Source: Synechococcus sp. KORDI-49 (lineage in GTDB: Bacteria; Cyanobacteriota; Cyanobacteriia; PCC-6307; Cyanobiaceae). Taken from it: DNA of 64,000 bases. The first letter of the stretch is position 1; every line of letters begins with the position of its first letter. The stretch spans positions 2,235,163 through 2,299,162 of the forward strand of contig NZ_CP006270.1 in NCBI RefSeq assembly GCF_000737575.1. The letters run 5' to 3'. Positions 50,222 to 58,971 of the stretch are shown here, piece after piece. The translations under genes were made by a program, and so were the position numbers. Below the pieces are notes generated by a model. That model made no database searches. It was not told where the DNA came from and was given only the letters and a program-made list of their open reading frames with translations.

Positions 50222-50434
50222 GTTCTGATTGCCATGGCGATCAGATCCTGCTCCCCAAATCAGATCGAATGCGTTGGCGACGCAACGCTGCGCTGTACTG
50301 TCCACAACGCAGCTGGCACGATTTGTTGTCAGGCTGCAGAATGAAGTTGATCGGGGTTGATCTGCGAGCTCGAGAGTTGGAGTCGCAGCGTTTTTGATCA
50401 GTTGGTAACACGCCATATCTGGTGGTTGATCCTC
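50222..50434. other. Gene-free divergent spacer between DUF3303 and cyAbrB
   Basis: No ORF of credible composition is present. It contains a 15-base dyad TGCGT-TGGCG-ACGCA at 50270-50284 and two copies of ATCAGATC at 50240-50247 and 50259-50266. These are candidate regulator sites for the divergent genes; no named consensus is matched. Confidence 0.4.
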
Positions 50435-50462
50435 TGGACAGGCACCAGATGTGATGTATGGT
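50435..50462 (+). promoter_or_regulatory. Predicted promoter of cyAbrB
   Basis: TGGACA (50435-50440) and TATGGT (50457-50462) are spaced by 16 bases and match the -35/-10 consensus at 5 and 4 of 6 positions. Initiation would fall about 17 bases before the ATG at 50486, leaving a very short leader without a Shine-Dalgarno sequence. Confidence 0.4.
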
Positions 50463-50485
50463 TGCGTTATTCCTGCTTGTTTCTC

Positions 50486-50863
50486 ATGTTGACCGGCGCT
50501 GATCTTCTCACCAAGGTCAAGGAACTTGGTGATGTGTCCAAGACTGACCTGGCCACGGCCTGTGGTTATGTCTCCAAGAAAAAGGATGGCTCCGATCGCG
50601 TGAATTTCACGGCCTTTTACGAGGCTCTGCTCAATGCCAAGGGCATTGACCTGGGCGGTGGTTCCGCTGGTATCGGCAAGGGTGGACGCAAGCTCTCCTA
50701 CATCGCCACTGTTCAAGGCAATGGCAACCTTCTGATCGGCAAGGCCTACACGGCCATGCTCGAGCTCAATCCCGGAGATGAGTTTGAGATCAAGCTGGGT
50801 CGCAAGCAGATCCGTCTGATCCCCGTTGGTGGTACCGATGAAGAGGAGACCACCGACGAGTGA
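50486..50863 (+). CDS. cyAbrB-type AbrB family transcriptional regulator
   Basis: A 125-residue protein of the cyanobacteria-specific cyAbrB group: MLTGADLLTKVKELGDVSKTD, FTAFYEALLNAKGIDLGGGS and the C-terminal AbrB-like swapped-hairpin part GKAYTAMLELNPGDEFEIKLGRKQIRL. cyAbrB proteins bind many chromosomal sites and tune carbon and nitrogen metabolism in Synechocystis. It has a short leader and is followed by a strong bidirectional terminator shared with rpoD. Confidence 0.92.
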   Translation: MLTGADLLTKVKELGDVSKTDLATACGYVSKKKDGSDRVNFTAFYEALLNAKGIDLGGGSAGIGKGGRKLSYIATVQGNGNLLIGKAYTAMLELNPGDEFEIKLGRKQIRLIPVGGTDEEETTDE

Positions 50864-50893
50864 GTCTCGTCTGATGGCTGACCACTTCAGTCA

Positions 50894-50935
50894 GCCACAA
50901 AAAAAGACCGCCATTTGGCGGTCTTTTTTTGTGGC
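50894..50935. terminator. Bidirectional terminator between cyAbrB and rpoD
   Basis: A perfect inverted repeat with arms of 19 bases (50894-50912 and 50917-50935) and loop ATTT. The GC core GACCGCC/GGCGGTC is flanked by seven A and seven T, so both strands read as hairpin plus U-tract. It serves cyAbrB on plus and rpoD on minus, ending 26 bases before the rpoD stop. Confidence 0.95.
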
Positions 50936-50961
50936 ATCGAATCCGTGTCAATCGGATCGTT

Positions 50962-52404
50962 TCACTTGATGTATTCCTTGAGAACGCCGTTGCGGTTGGG
51001 GTGGCGCAGCTTTCTCAGGGCTTTTGCCTCGATCTGACGGATCCGTTCGCGCGTCACATCGAAGATCTGTCCGATCTCCTCCAGGGTCTTCATGCGGCCG
51101 TCATCCAGGCCGTAGCGCAGACGCAGCACATCGCGCTCTCTTGGGCTGAGGGTGGCGAGCACACCTTCGAGATCTTCGCGAAGAAGATTCTTGGCCACGT
51201 CCTGCTCTGGATTCTCGATGTCGGCTTCGATGAAATCGCCGAGGCGGGAGTCCTCCTCCTTTCCGATCGGTGTTTCCAGGGAAATCGGCAGCTGAGCGCT
51301 CTTGGCGATGAAACGCAGCTTCTCGATGGTCATCTCCATCGATTCGGCGATCTCCTCTTCTGTCGGTTTGCGACCGAATTCCTGGGACAGCACCTTGGTG
51401 GTTTTCTTGATCCGGGAAATCGTCTCGTAAAGGTGAACGGGAAGACGGATGGTGCGGCTCTGGTCCGCGATGGCGCGGGTGATCGCCTGTCGGATCCACC
51501 AGGTGGCATAGGTGGAGAACTTGTAGCCCTTCTCGTGATCGAACTTCTCAGCCGCACGGATCAGGCCGAGGCTCCCTTCCTGAATCAGATCCTGGAAGCT
51601 CAGGCCTCTGTTCATGTACTTCTTGGCGATCGAGACCACCAGGCGCAGGTTCGACTGCACCATTTTTTCCTTGGCCCGACGCCCCAGCATCAGCCGGCGT
51701 CGGAAACGGATCACTGGCATCTCCACCAGAGCAGCCCATTCCTTGGTGTCGGGATGCTTGCCGTTGTCGCTTTCGAACTGTGCTGCCAACTCCTCGAGAT
51801 GGAGCAAGTCGGCGATCTTGCGCGCCAGTTCAATCTCCTCGTCCGGCCGCAGCAGACGGATCCGGCCGATCTCCTGCAGGTAAACCCGGATGGAGTCTTC
51901 GGTGTAGACCCCCTTCGGACCGATCTTGATGCTGGCCAGGGCCTTGGCTTTGGCCTCCTTTTCCGCAGCAGCTGCCTTCGCTTTCTCCTCTGGAGAAACT
52001 GTGGCTACCGCTTCTTTGGAGGCGGCGTCCTTGGCTTTGGCTGTTGCTGCGCTGGCTTTGGCGCCGGTTTTGCTCTTGGCGGCCGAACTCCGGGCCGGCT
52101 TCGCTTTGGCTGCCGCAGCTTTCGTGGCCGCGGGTTTCTTCGTCGCCGTCTTGGAGGCTGCCTTCTTCACGGAGGTTGACGTCTTGGCGGCCTTGTCGGT
52201 CGAGGCCTGATCGGCTGCCGCCAGCAGCTCATCGGCGGCGGCGCTCAGATCCTTGCTACTGGATTTTGATCGGCTGGTCCGTGCTTTCGCGGGTGCCTTT
52301 TTCGTCTCCGCCTTGCTGACGGATGTCACCTCCTTCAGCTCTCCATTGGCATTGGCCAGCAGGACGATGTCCGGTTGAGCTGTCTTGGTGGCGGAAGGAC
52401 TCAT
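50962..52404 (-). CDS. rpoD: Principal RNA polymerase sigma factor (RpoD/SigA, group 1)
   Basis: A 480-residue group 1 sigma factor. Region 1.2 ([29 protein letters not shown]), region 2 ([61 protein letters not shown]), region 3 and region 4 ([18 protein letters not shown]...[28 protein letters not shown]) are complete. The first ~160 residues are a low-complexity Ala/Lys/Ser/Thr-rich segment in place of a typical acidic region 1.1. The ATG at 52404 gives [12 protein letters not shown]. It is divergent from priA across about 300 bases. Confidence 0.98.
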   Translation of the reverse strand: MSPSATKTAQPDIVLLANANGELKEVTSVSKAETKKAPAKARTSRSKSSSKDLSAAADELLAAADQASTDKAAKTSTSVKKAASKTATKKPAATKAAAAKAKPARSSAAKSKTGAKASAATAKAKDAASKEAVATVSPEEKAKAAAAEKEAKAKALASIKIGPKGVYTEDSIRVYLQEIGRIRLLRPDEEIELARKIADLLHLEELAAQFESDNGKHPDTKEWAALVEMPVIRFRRRLMLGRRAKEKMVQSNLRLVVSIAKKYMNRGLSFQDLIQEGSLGLIRAAEKFDHEKGYKFSTYATWWIRQAITRAIADQSRTIRLPVHLYETISRIKKTTKVLSQEFGRKPTEEEIAESMEMTIEKLRFIAKSAQLPISLETPIGKEEDSRLGDFIEADIENPEQDVAKNLLREDLEGVLATLSPRERDVLRLRYGLDDGRMKTLEEIGQIFDVTRERIRQIEAKALRKLRHPNRNGVLKEYIK

Positions 52405-52709
52405 AGCGATGAACAGAAGGCGGAAAAGGTGCTGCGGACTGCTGCACCGGAACACGCGTCATGGCGTGTCGGAACAGGCAAAACCTCTTGGAACCTGAAC
52501 AGCCGTTCAGAGCTGCTCAGGAACCGGTTCGTTGAGTGCTGGAGGGGGCGTTCCGATAAACGGGGCGTCCGAGGGACGACATCCTGACTTGCCCGGGGTG
52601 GTCTCAGACCGGCTGGAGCTGCAGGAAGGTTGTCCTGGCTTCAGACTGCGTGTCTTCCCGCTGGGTCAAGGGCAGGTGTTGGTCAAAACGCACCAACTCA
52701 TTCATGTTA
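52405..52709. other. Divergent rpoD-priA spacer with several dyads
   Basis: About 300 bases without a credible gene. Within 80 bases of each other are ACACGC-N6-GCGTGT (52452-52469), CTGAAC-AGCC-GTTCAG (52495-52510) and GAACCGGTTC (52521-52530); a further GGTCT-C-AGACC lies near 52602-52612. They lie in the rpoD upstream region and are plausible regulator sites or leader-RNA hairpins. No named consensus is asserted. Confidence 0.45.
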
Positions 52710-54962
52710 ATGAAGTTTTCCGATCCGTGCAACATCCTGTCAGCTGACGGTCAGCCGGTCGACGTTTGGCTGGAGGCCGGTCGCGAGGGCCGTGTCTTCA
52801 CCTATCGGGCTGATCCTGACTTGCGTCTGCAGCCGGGCGATCTGGTGCGCGTCCCCCTGCGCAATCGGACGATGCACGGGCTGGTGGTGGGATGCCCCGT
52901 CCAGGCGATGCCTGCAGACAGGCAGGCTGCGCTTCAGCCGGTTGAGGCTCTGCTGCAGCGCGCGGCTGTTCCCTCCGACTGGAGGCAATGGCTCGATGGC
53001 GTCGCTGAGCGATGTCACCTCAGTGCGTTCCGGATGCTCAAGGCTGCTCTCCCCGCGGGGTGGCTCGGCCAGGCCCGGGCCTCGGCCGTTCGCTCCGGTC
53101 GTCGACTGTGGTGGCTGCAGAGAACGACGGCTCAGCCGCTGCCGGATCTCACCCAACGACAGCTGGATCTGCTCGCGTATCTGGATCGTCAGGGCGGAGG
53201 GTCGTGGCAGCGGGGTGTGGAGGCGGCCGGATTCAGTGGCGCTGTTGTGGCGGCGCTCGTCCGCAAAGGCTGCATCGAACGCGAACAGCGTCAGTCGTCA
53301 GCTGACGCTGAGCTGTCGTCCCCCCCTCACCTCGAGTCTCCCCGAGTTCTCACCGAGGAACAGCAGAAGGCGGTGGCGGCGTACCAGACACTGGCTCCAG
53401 GCAAGGGATTGCTGCTCTGGGGCATCACGGGCTCAGGAAAGACCGAGGTGTATCTGCAGCTCGCCGCTGCAGAGCTGGCGGCGGGCCGGCATGTTCTGCT
53501 GCTCACACCGGAGATCGGACTGATCCCACAGCTCGTGGATCGCTGTCGCCGGCGCTTCGGAGCCCGGGTCCTGGAATATCACAGCGGCTGCCGGGACCGT
53601 GAACGGCTGCGGGCCTGGCAGCACTGTCTTGAGCCGGACCAGCCCCTGGTGGTGGTGGGAACCCGTTCCGCGATGTTCATGCCCCTCGATCCGCTCGGAC
53701 TCGTGGTGCTGGATGAGGAGCACGACAGTTCCTACAAGCAGGACTCTCCAATGCCCTGCTACCACGCCCGTGATCTCGCCATGGACCGGGTTCAGCGCTG
53801 CGGGGGCCGCGTGGTGCTGGGCAGTGCCACACCATCGCTGGACAGCTGGGTGCAGCTGAGCCCCGACGGGCCTCTCACCCTGGCCTGTCTACGGCGTCGT
53901 ATTTCCGAGCAGCCCTTGCCTCCGGTGCATGTGGTGGACATGCGGCACGAACTGGCGGAAGGACATCGCCGCCTGATCAGCCGGCCTCTGATGGAACGGC
54001 TCCAGCAACTGCCGGAGCGGGGCGAGCAAGCCGTTGTGCTGGTGCCGCGCCGTGGTTACAGCCCGTTTCTCGGTTGTCGCAGCTGCGGTGAAGTGGTGCA
54101 GTGCCCCCACTGCGATGTGGCGCTCACCGTGCATCGCGGCCATGGAGGACGTCAGTGGCTTCGCTGTCACTGGTGCGATCACCGGGCTGAGATCGAAACC
54201 CGCTGCAACCATTGCGGTTCCACAGCGTTCAAGCCCTTCGGTGCCGGGACCCAGCGGGTGCTCGAGCTGCTGGCAGAGGAGCTGGAGGATCTGCGGTTGC
54301 TGCGCTTCGATCGTGATTCCACCGGTGGTCGCGATGGACACCGCCGTCTTCTGGACCGCTTCGCGGCCGGGGAGGCGGATGTGCTGATCGGAACTCAGAT
54401 GCTGGCCAAGGGGATGGATCTCCCCCGGGTCACCCTGGCCGCAGTGCTCGCGGCCGACGGCCTGCTGCACCGCCCCGATCTGCGGGCGGGCGAGCAGGCG
54501 TTGCAGCTGCTGCTCCAGCTGGCGGGGCGTGCCGGTCGTGGCGAGCGCCCGGGGCAGGTGCTGGTGCAGACCTATTCACCGGAGCATCCGGTGATCCGTC
54601 ATCTGGTGGATGGGCGATACGAGGATTTCCTGGCCCAGGAAATCCAGCTGCGACGGGAGGCTGGACTGGTGCCTTTCAGTCGCGCCTGTCTGTTGCGTCT
54701 GTCGGGAGAGTCGGCCACGGCCACGGCCACGGCTGCGACGGTGCTTGCGGAGCGAATTCGGCCTCTCTGCTCCTCCCAGGGTTGGTGGCTGGTGGGTCCG
54801 GCTCCGGCGCCTGTGGCACGGGTGGCCGGTCGCAGTCGCTGGCAGCTGTTGATGCACGGGCCGGCGGGATCACCGTTGCCTTTGCCTTCCGGTGAAGCGC
54901 TGTGGGAGGGACTGCCACAGGGAGTGGCCCTGGCGGTTGATCCGGATCCTCTGGATCTCTGA
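52710..54962 (+). CDS. priA: Primosomal protein N' (PriA helicase)
   Basis: A 750-residue superfamily 2 helicase that reloads the replisome at stalled forks. Walker A is LLWGITGSGKTEVYLQLA, the DEAH-type box is VLDEEHDSSYKQD, and the zinc-binding cysteines lie in CRSCGEVVQCPHCDVAL and RCHWCDHRAEIETRCNHCG. The C-terminal helicase motifs (GTQMLAKGMDLPRVTLAAVLAAD and QLAGRAGRGERPG) are intact. ATG at 52710 (MKFSDPCNIL) or 52704 are both plausible. It ends 1 base from the convergent DUF3153 gene. Confidence 0.96.
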   Translation: MKFSDPCNILSADGQPVDVWLEAGREGRVFTYRADPDLRLQPGDLVRVPLRNRTMHGLVVGCPVQAMPADRQAALQPVEALLQRAAVPSDWRQWLDGVAERCHLSAFRMLKAALPAGWLGQARASAVRSGRRLWWLQRTTAQPLPDLTQRQLDLLAYLDRQGGGSWQRGVEAAGFSGAVVAALVRKGCIEREQRQSSADAELSSPPHLESPRVLTEEQQKAVAAYQTLAPGKGLLLWGITGSGKTEVYLQLAAAELAAGRHVLLLTPEIGLIPQLVDRCRRRFGARVLEYHSGCRDRERLRAWQHCLEPDQPLVVVGTRSAMFMPLDPLGLVVLDEEHDSSYKQDSPMPCYHARDLAMDRVQRCGGRVVLGSATPSLDSWVQLSPDGPLTLACLRRRISEQPLPPVHVVDMRHELAEGHRRLISRPLMERLQQLPERGEQAVVLVPRRGYSPFLGCRSCGEVVQCPHCDVALTVHRGHGGRQWLRCHWCDHRAEIETRCNHCGSTAFKPFGAGTQRVLELLAEELEDLRLLRFDRDSTGGRDGHRRLLDRFAAGEADVLIGTQMLAKGMDLPRVTLAAVLAADGLLHRPDLRAGEQALQLLLQLAGRAGRGERPGQVLVQTYSPEHPVIRHLVDGRYEDFLAQEIQLRREAGLVPFSRACLLRLSGESATATATAATVLAERIRPLCSSQGWWLVGPAPAPVARVAGRSRWQLLMHGPAGSPLPLPSGEALWEGLPQGVALAVDPDPLDL

Positions 54963-56018
54963 TCAGGACGGCAGTTCAGGGAAGCCGAATCCCAGATTCC
55001 GGCGGATTCCCTGCAGGAGCAGGCTCAGCAACAGCAGCAAGGCGACAGCGATGCTGCCCAGACCCAGTCCGCTCCAGCTCCAGTTGTGACGTTCAGCGGT
55101 CATGCGCTCACCGCCGTGGAGCCTGTGCAGGGTGCTGCCCTCGTCCATGTTCACCAGGATCTCCAGATCAGGGATCTCCGGAAGGGTCGACAGATCCAGA
55201 TCCAGGACCAGGGTCTGCTGCACGCCAACAATCCAGTTGCGCTCCCGCAGCGTGAGGCTTGGTGATGGCAGCTCCATCCCGGCGGATTCCGCGGCGAGCT
55301 GAATCATCCGTTTCAGTTCTGAGCTCACGATCCGCATGGGTTGCGCAGCGGAGACGATGCGCTGCGCGCCAGGTCCCGGGTGGCTCACCTGCAGCTGGGG
55401 CAGGTCGTGATGCAGCTTTTCCTCGAAACGGCTCTGCCAGGGCAGCAGGCGACCATTGCCACTCTGCACCTGCCAGCTCAGGGCGACTCGATCCGGCCCT
55501 GGGATGGTGAGGTCCGCCTCGATGCGGATGCAGCCGCTGAGCAGAAGGGTCAGTCCCAGCAGCACGGCTGTCACCAGCGCGGCGAAGCCGAGGGCCGGTG
55601 CCTGGGTCGGACCTGTCGGTGGCGGCGGTGGTGGGGGTGGGCGGCGCTTGCGTCGCCGAACGGTCGAGGAGGCGCGGCTGCCGGTGGCAGACATCTCCAG
55701 CTGGGGAAGTCGCATGGACCAGCTTTCCGGTCTGGTGAGTGCCGGGGCCTCCAGAATCGTCAGCAACTGCTTGGCCTGCTGACGGAGTTCAGGGTCGCCG
55801 CGGCGAGTCAGCAGACGGCAGGTGGCGATGGCCTCGCTGTCGTTGCCCTGACCCATCCAGGCGGTGACCATCAGCAGCCTGACCCGGGCTCCATGGGCAT
55901 CCGGAAGCGGATGGGACTCCGCCACAGGAGCCAGCAGCTCCAGGCATTGGCCGTAATCGCCACGTTCCAATGCTGCTTCGGCGGCACGCAGATCCAGCGG
56001 TTCGGTCGGGGAGCTCAC
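54963..56018 (-). CDS. DUF3153 family membrane protein with N-terminal TPR-like part
   Basis: A 351-residue protein. Residues 1-90 are helical and TPR-like (AEAALERGDYGQCLELLAPVAE, AIATCRLLTRRGDPELRQQAKQLL). Residues ~118-135 are a basic and poly-proline linker. A membrane helix (FAALVTAVLLGLTLLLSGCIRIEADLTI) leads into the DUF3153 domain, and a second C-terminal helix follows (about 320-340). The LLSGC sequence resembles a lipobox but is internal, so lipidation is unlikely. The family is cyanobacterial with no known function. It is 3 bases from argB on the same strand. Confidence 0.82.
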   Translation of the reverse strand: MSSPTEPLDLRAAEAALERGDYGQCLELLAPVAESHPLPDAHGARVRLLMVTAWMGQGNDSEAIATCRLLTRRGDPELRQQAKQLLTILEAPALTRPESWSMRLPQLEMSATGSRASSTVRRRKRRPPPPPPPPTGPTQAPALGFAALVTAVLLGLTLLLSGCIRIEADLTIPGPDRVALSWQVQSGNGRLLPWQSRFEEKLHHDLPQLQVSHPGPGAQRIVSAAQPMRIVSSELKRMIQLAAESAGMELPSPSLTLRERNWIVGVQQTLVLDLDLSTLPEIPDLEILVNMDEGSTLHRLHGGERMTAERHNWSWSGLGLGSIAVALLLLLSLLLQGIRRNLGFGFPELPS

Positions 56019-56021
56019 GGG

Positions 56022-56903
56022 TCAGCCGCGTCCCACCACCATCGTGCCGATGCCGGCATCGGTGAAAACCTCCAGCAGCAGAGCATGAGGGACGCGGCCG
56101 TCGATGATGTGCGCCGCCGCGACGCCCTGGGCGAGAGCTCGGATGCAGCACTCAGTTTTGGGCGTCATGCCGCCGGCCACCACACCGTCATGGATCAGCT
56201 GGCGCGCCTCCGACAGCCGCAGCTGGCGAATCAGGGACGCCGGATCCGCCCGATCCTGCAGGATGCCTGGTGTGTCAGTGAGCAGCACCAGCTTCTCGGC
56301 CTCCAGGGCTGCGGCAACCTCTCCCGCCACCGTGTCCGCATTGATGTTGTGGGCCTTGCCGTCTTCAGGAGTGGCGGCGACGCTGGAGATCACCGGGACG
56401 TAGCCGCGCTCCAGGAGGGGTTCGAGCACATCAGGGTTGACGCGGGCCACGTCACCCACCAGCCCGTGGCTGCCATCCCCCCAGGGCCTCGCTTCCACGA
56501 GACCGCCGTCGCTGCCGCTCAGGCCGACTGCGCGGGCACCGAGCCGGTTGAGACCATTGACGATCTGCTTGTTGACGCGCCCGACCAGCACCATCTCCAC
56601 CACATCCATGGTGTCGGCATCGGTGACACGAAGGCCGTCACGGAATTCCGCTGGGATCTCCAGGCGCTTCAGCCATTGGTTGATTTCGGGCCCACCACCG
56701 TGGACCACCACCGGCTGGACTCCCACGCAGGCCAGCAGCGCCAGATCCCTGAACACGGCATCGCGCAACTCGGCGTGGGCCATGGCGGCGCCCCCGTACT
56801 TCACCACGATGCGTCGGCCAGCGAAATGCTGGATGTACGGCAGGGCCTCGCTCAGGACGGACACCCTCAGGGCGTCATCCCCGGACTGCTTGGAATCAGC
56901 CAT
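56022..56903 (-). CDS. argB: Acetylglutamate kinase
   Basis: A 293-residue amino-acid kinase phosphorylating N-acetylglutamate in arginine synthesis; in cyanobacteria it is the target of PII. Family blocks: [64 protein letters not shown] at 56903 gives [14 protein letters not shown]; an ATG two codons upstream is possible. Both overlap the end of the DUF2854 gene by 8-14 bases. Regulation by PII is known for relatives and is inferred here. Confidence 0.97.
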   Translation of the reverse strand: MADSKQSGDDALRVSVLSEALPYIQHFAGRRIVVKYGGAAMAHAELRDAVFRDLALLACVGVQPVVVHGGGPEINQWLKRLEIPAEFRDGLRVTDADTMDVVEMVLVGRVNKQIVNGLNRLGARAVGLSGSDGGLVEARPWGDGSHGLVGDVARVNPDVLEPLLERGYVPVISSVAATPEDGKAHNINADTVAGEVAAALEAEKLVLLTDTPGILQDRADPASLIRQLRLSEARQLIHDGVVAGGMTPKTECCIRALAQGVAAAHIIDGRVPHALLLEVFTDAGIGTMVVGRG

Positions 56904-57438
56904 CGACAACCGGCAGCAGACGCAGATCGAGGCGGTCGTTGTCGAGAGGGGTCAGCTCGGCATGCAGCCCCTTCGAGAAGAAGCGACTGAGACGGTCCTG
57001 GCGTGCCTGCCAGCGCTCAAGTGGGATCGCACCGAGCTGGAAGCGAAGCCGCAGTCCATAGCCCCCGTCTTCGTTCAGTTCCTCGATCTCTTCGAGTTGC
57101 GGTGGATTGTCCTCATCCCAAAGCTTGAGAGCCTCAAGGGATGACTCGAGATGGGCTTTCTGTCCATATCGCCATCGGGTCACATCTGACAGCAGCTTCG
57201 TCAGCTCCGGGGCCGCCTGCTCGCGTTCGTTCTTCAGCGCGGCCTTGGGAGTGACCCGGCGGGCCGGAGGCAGCTCCGAGGACTTCAAAGCAAGCCCCCC
57301 GAGCAGGATCGGAATGCCGTAGAAAATCGTGGGCAGGCTCAGGTTGGCGTTACCTGTGCCGTAGGCGACGGCGCCGACCACCGTGAGCACGCCTCCGGCC
57401 ACCGTGACCAGGCTGCCGGGGGAGAGGAAGTCTTTCAT
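56896..57438 (-). CDS. DUF2854 family membrane protein
   Basis: A 180-residue protein with two N-terminal membrane helices (about 8-26 and 36-52: [35 protein letters not shown]) and a soluble C-terminal domain beginning [23 protein letters not shown]. It matches the cyanobacteria/plastid DUF2854 family, of unknown function. Its end overlaps argB on the same strand, so it probably heads the DUF2854-argB-DUF3153 run. Confidence 0.83.
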   Translation of the reverse strand: MKDFLSPGSLVTVAGGVLTVVGAVAYGTGNANLSLPTIFYGIPILLGGLALKSSELPPARRVTPKAALKNEREQAAPELTKLLSDVTRWRYGQKAHLESSLEALKLWDEDNPPQLEEIEELNEDGGYGLRLRFQLGAIPLERWQARQDRLSRFFSKGLHAELTPLDNDRLDLRLLPVVDG

Positions 57439-57482
57439 GGACAGGCCTGAGTGTTCGTCATTGTGACGTCCCGCCCATCAGG

Positions 57483-57701
57483 ATGGAGCGGTTACCGCTG
57501 TGGACGATCGTGAGTGAGACCCCGTCCCCGGATCTCCGGGAACTGCTGCAGCTCCTGGATGCTGATCGGGCCCTGCTGCTGCAGCAGATCGACAGCGGTC
57601 GCTGGCCCGATCTACGGCTGGATCTGGCTGCCCTGGAACGGGAACTCGGTCAGATGCTCACCCGAGCCAGTGAACTGCAGGAGGAGAACGGAGGTCGGTG
57701 A
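57483..57701 (+). CDS. Small helical protein, function unknown
   Basis: A 72-residue helical protein starting MERLPLWTIVSETPSPDLRE and rich in Leu and Asp (LLQLLDADRALLLQQIDSGRWPDLRLDLAALERELGQML). The pattern suggests two amphipathic helices or a short coiled coil. No family recognised. It is divergent from the DUF2854 gene by 44 bases and converges with ssb, 2 bases apart. Coding character is normal but evidence is limited. Confidence 0.5.
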   Translation: MERLPLWTIVSETPSPDLRELLQLLDADRALLLQQIDSGRWPDLRLDLAALERELGQMLTRASELQEENGGR

Positions 57702-57703
57702 GA

Positions 57704-58150
57704 TCAGAAGGGGATCTCGTCGGTGTCCGGCACCAGAGGAGCGGAATTCCAGCTGGTCGTTTCAGGTTCGGGCTGTTTTGCTCTGACGGGTGCGGCAGGT
57801 GCCTCACGGCTGGCCGGAGCCGTCTCCGGAGCAGGGCCTGGCGTCTGGCCGCCGACGGGATGCAGGCGCGCGAGGGTGAATTCAGCCCGTTTCTCTTTCG
57901 TGCCGTCCTGTCTGGGGACGGTGTTCATCCTCAGCCGACCTTCCAGCACGAGCCGCTGGCCCACCTGCACACGGTTCTGAAGATCCTGGGCGAGGTTGCC
58001 CCAGCCCACGACCTTGAGTTCACCCGGGGGATCATCGGCACGCAGCGGATCGAACCGAACGGCCATTTCGGCAATCGGTGTCTGGTTGTCCTGGGTGTAG
58101 CGAACCGTCGGTGCTTCGATCACCTCCACTTCGAGCACGCAGTGGTTCAT
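57704..58150 (-). CDS. ssb: Single-stranded DNA-binding protein
   Basis: A 148-residue SSB-type OB-fold protein: MNHCVLEVEVIEAPTVRYTQ, IAEMAVRFDPLR, LKVVGWGNLAQDLQNRVQVGQRLVLEGRL. A Pro/Ala-rich linker leads to an acidic C-terminal tip ending DTDEIPF, matching the SSB tail that binds replication and repair partners. The strand order and tip are convincing, although the N-terminal sequence is diverged from E. coli SSB. It is divergent from cobK by 14 bases. Confidence 0.9.
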   Translation of the reverse strand: MNHCVLEVEVIEAPTVRYTQDNQTPIAEMAVRFDPLRADDPPGELKVVGWGNLAQDLQNRVQVGQRLVLEGRLRMNTVPRQDGTKEKRAEFTLARLHPVGGQTPGPAPETAPASREAPAAPVRAKQPEPETTSWNSAPLVPDTDEIPF

Positions 58151-58164
58151 GGCCCTGTTCAGCG

Positions 58165-58971
58165 ATGGGAGCCATCCTGATGCACAGCTGCGGGAATCGC
58201 CAGGATCAGCTCTGGCTTCTTGCCGGAACCGGGGAGGGGCCGCGTCTCGCGGCTGCGCTGATCAAGCGGGGCTGGCGGGTGCAGGTCAGTGTTGTGACGC
58301 CATCGGCGGCACGTGCTTACGCATCGCTGGGGTTGGAGTCGCTCGCCGTCGGTGCCCTCCAGGGGGAAGCTGCCATCGCCGCCTTCGTGGGGGAGCGGGG
58401 TCCGTTCCGATGGGTGGTGGATGCCACCCATCCCTTCGCCACGCAGATCAGCGCCGATCTGGAGCAGGTCTGCGGCGGTCTAGGGCAGCCGCTGCTGCGG
58501 CTGGAGCGCCCGCTTGAAACCGGAGGCTCTGCCACGGTCCTGCAAGGGATCGATGATCTGAGCGGTGCCGCTCTGCAGGGGCGTCGGCTGATGCTGGCCA
58601 TCGGCGGACGCCATCTGGCTGCGGCTGCTCGGCTTGCACGGGTCAGTGGAGCGGAGGTCTTCGCCAGGACCCTGCCCTCGGCCGCTGGACTCCGGGGTGC
58701 CCTGGCAGCGGATCTGCCCCAGGGGCATCTGGCTGTGTTGAGACCGCTTCAGGGGGAACCAGCCGGAGGCATCGAGCAGGCGCTTTGCCGGCACTGGGCG
58801 ATCACCGATGTGCTCTGCCGTCAATCCGGTGGGGTCACGGAGCGGCTCTGGCGCCGGATCGCCCTGGAGCAGGGGTTGCAGCTGTGGCTGCTGCGACGAC
58901 CGCCCACGGCTGCTCAGGTGGAGACTGTTCCCAGTGAGTCGGCTCTGCTGGAGCGCATCGCCCATGGCTGA
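58165..58971 (+). CDS. cobK: Precorrin-6A reductase (CobK)
   Basis: A 268-residue NADPH-dependent reductase of the corrin ring. The sequence reads LWLLAGTGEGPRLAAALIKRGWRVQVSVVT, WVVDATHPFATQISADLEQVC, RLMLAIGGRHLAAAARLA and ITDVLCRQSGGVTERLWR, all typical of CobK. An alternative ATG lies at 58180. It belongs to the cobalamin-type pathway with cobM at 4.7-5.4 kb. The end overlaps cutA by 8 bases. Confidence 0.9.
   Translation: MGAILMHSCGNRQDQLWLLAGTGEGPRLAAALIKRGWRVQVSVVTPSAARAYASLGLESLAVGALQGEAAIAAFVGERGPFRWVVDATHPFATQISADLEQVCGGLGQPLLRLERPLETGGSATVLQGIDDLSGAALQGRRLMLAIGGRHLAAAARLARVSGAEVFARTLPSAAGLRGALAADLPQGHLAVLRPLQGEPAGGIEQALCRHWAITDVLCRQSGGVTERLWRRIALEQGLQLWLLRRPPTAAQVETVPSESALLERIAHG

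Noticed and set aside
50929-52179. 416-codon plus-strand frame over rpoD
   Set aside because: Antisense to a complete sigma factor; no domain recognised.
55341-56990. 549-codon plus-strand frame over DUF3153 and argB
   Set aside because: Antisense to two supported genes, Gln/His-rich composition, no domain.
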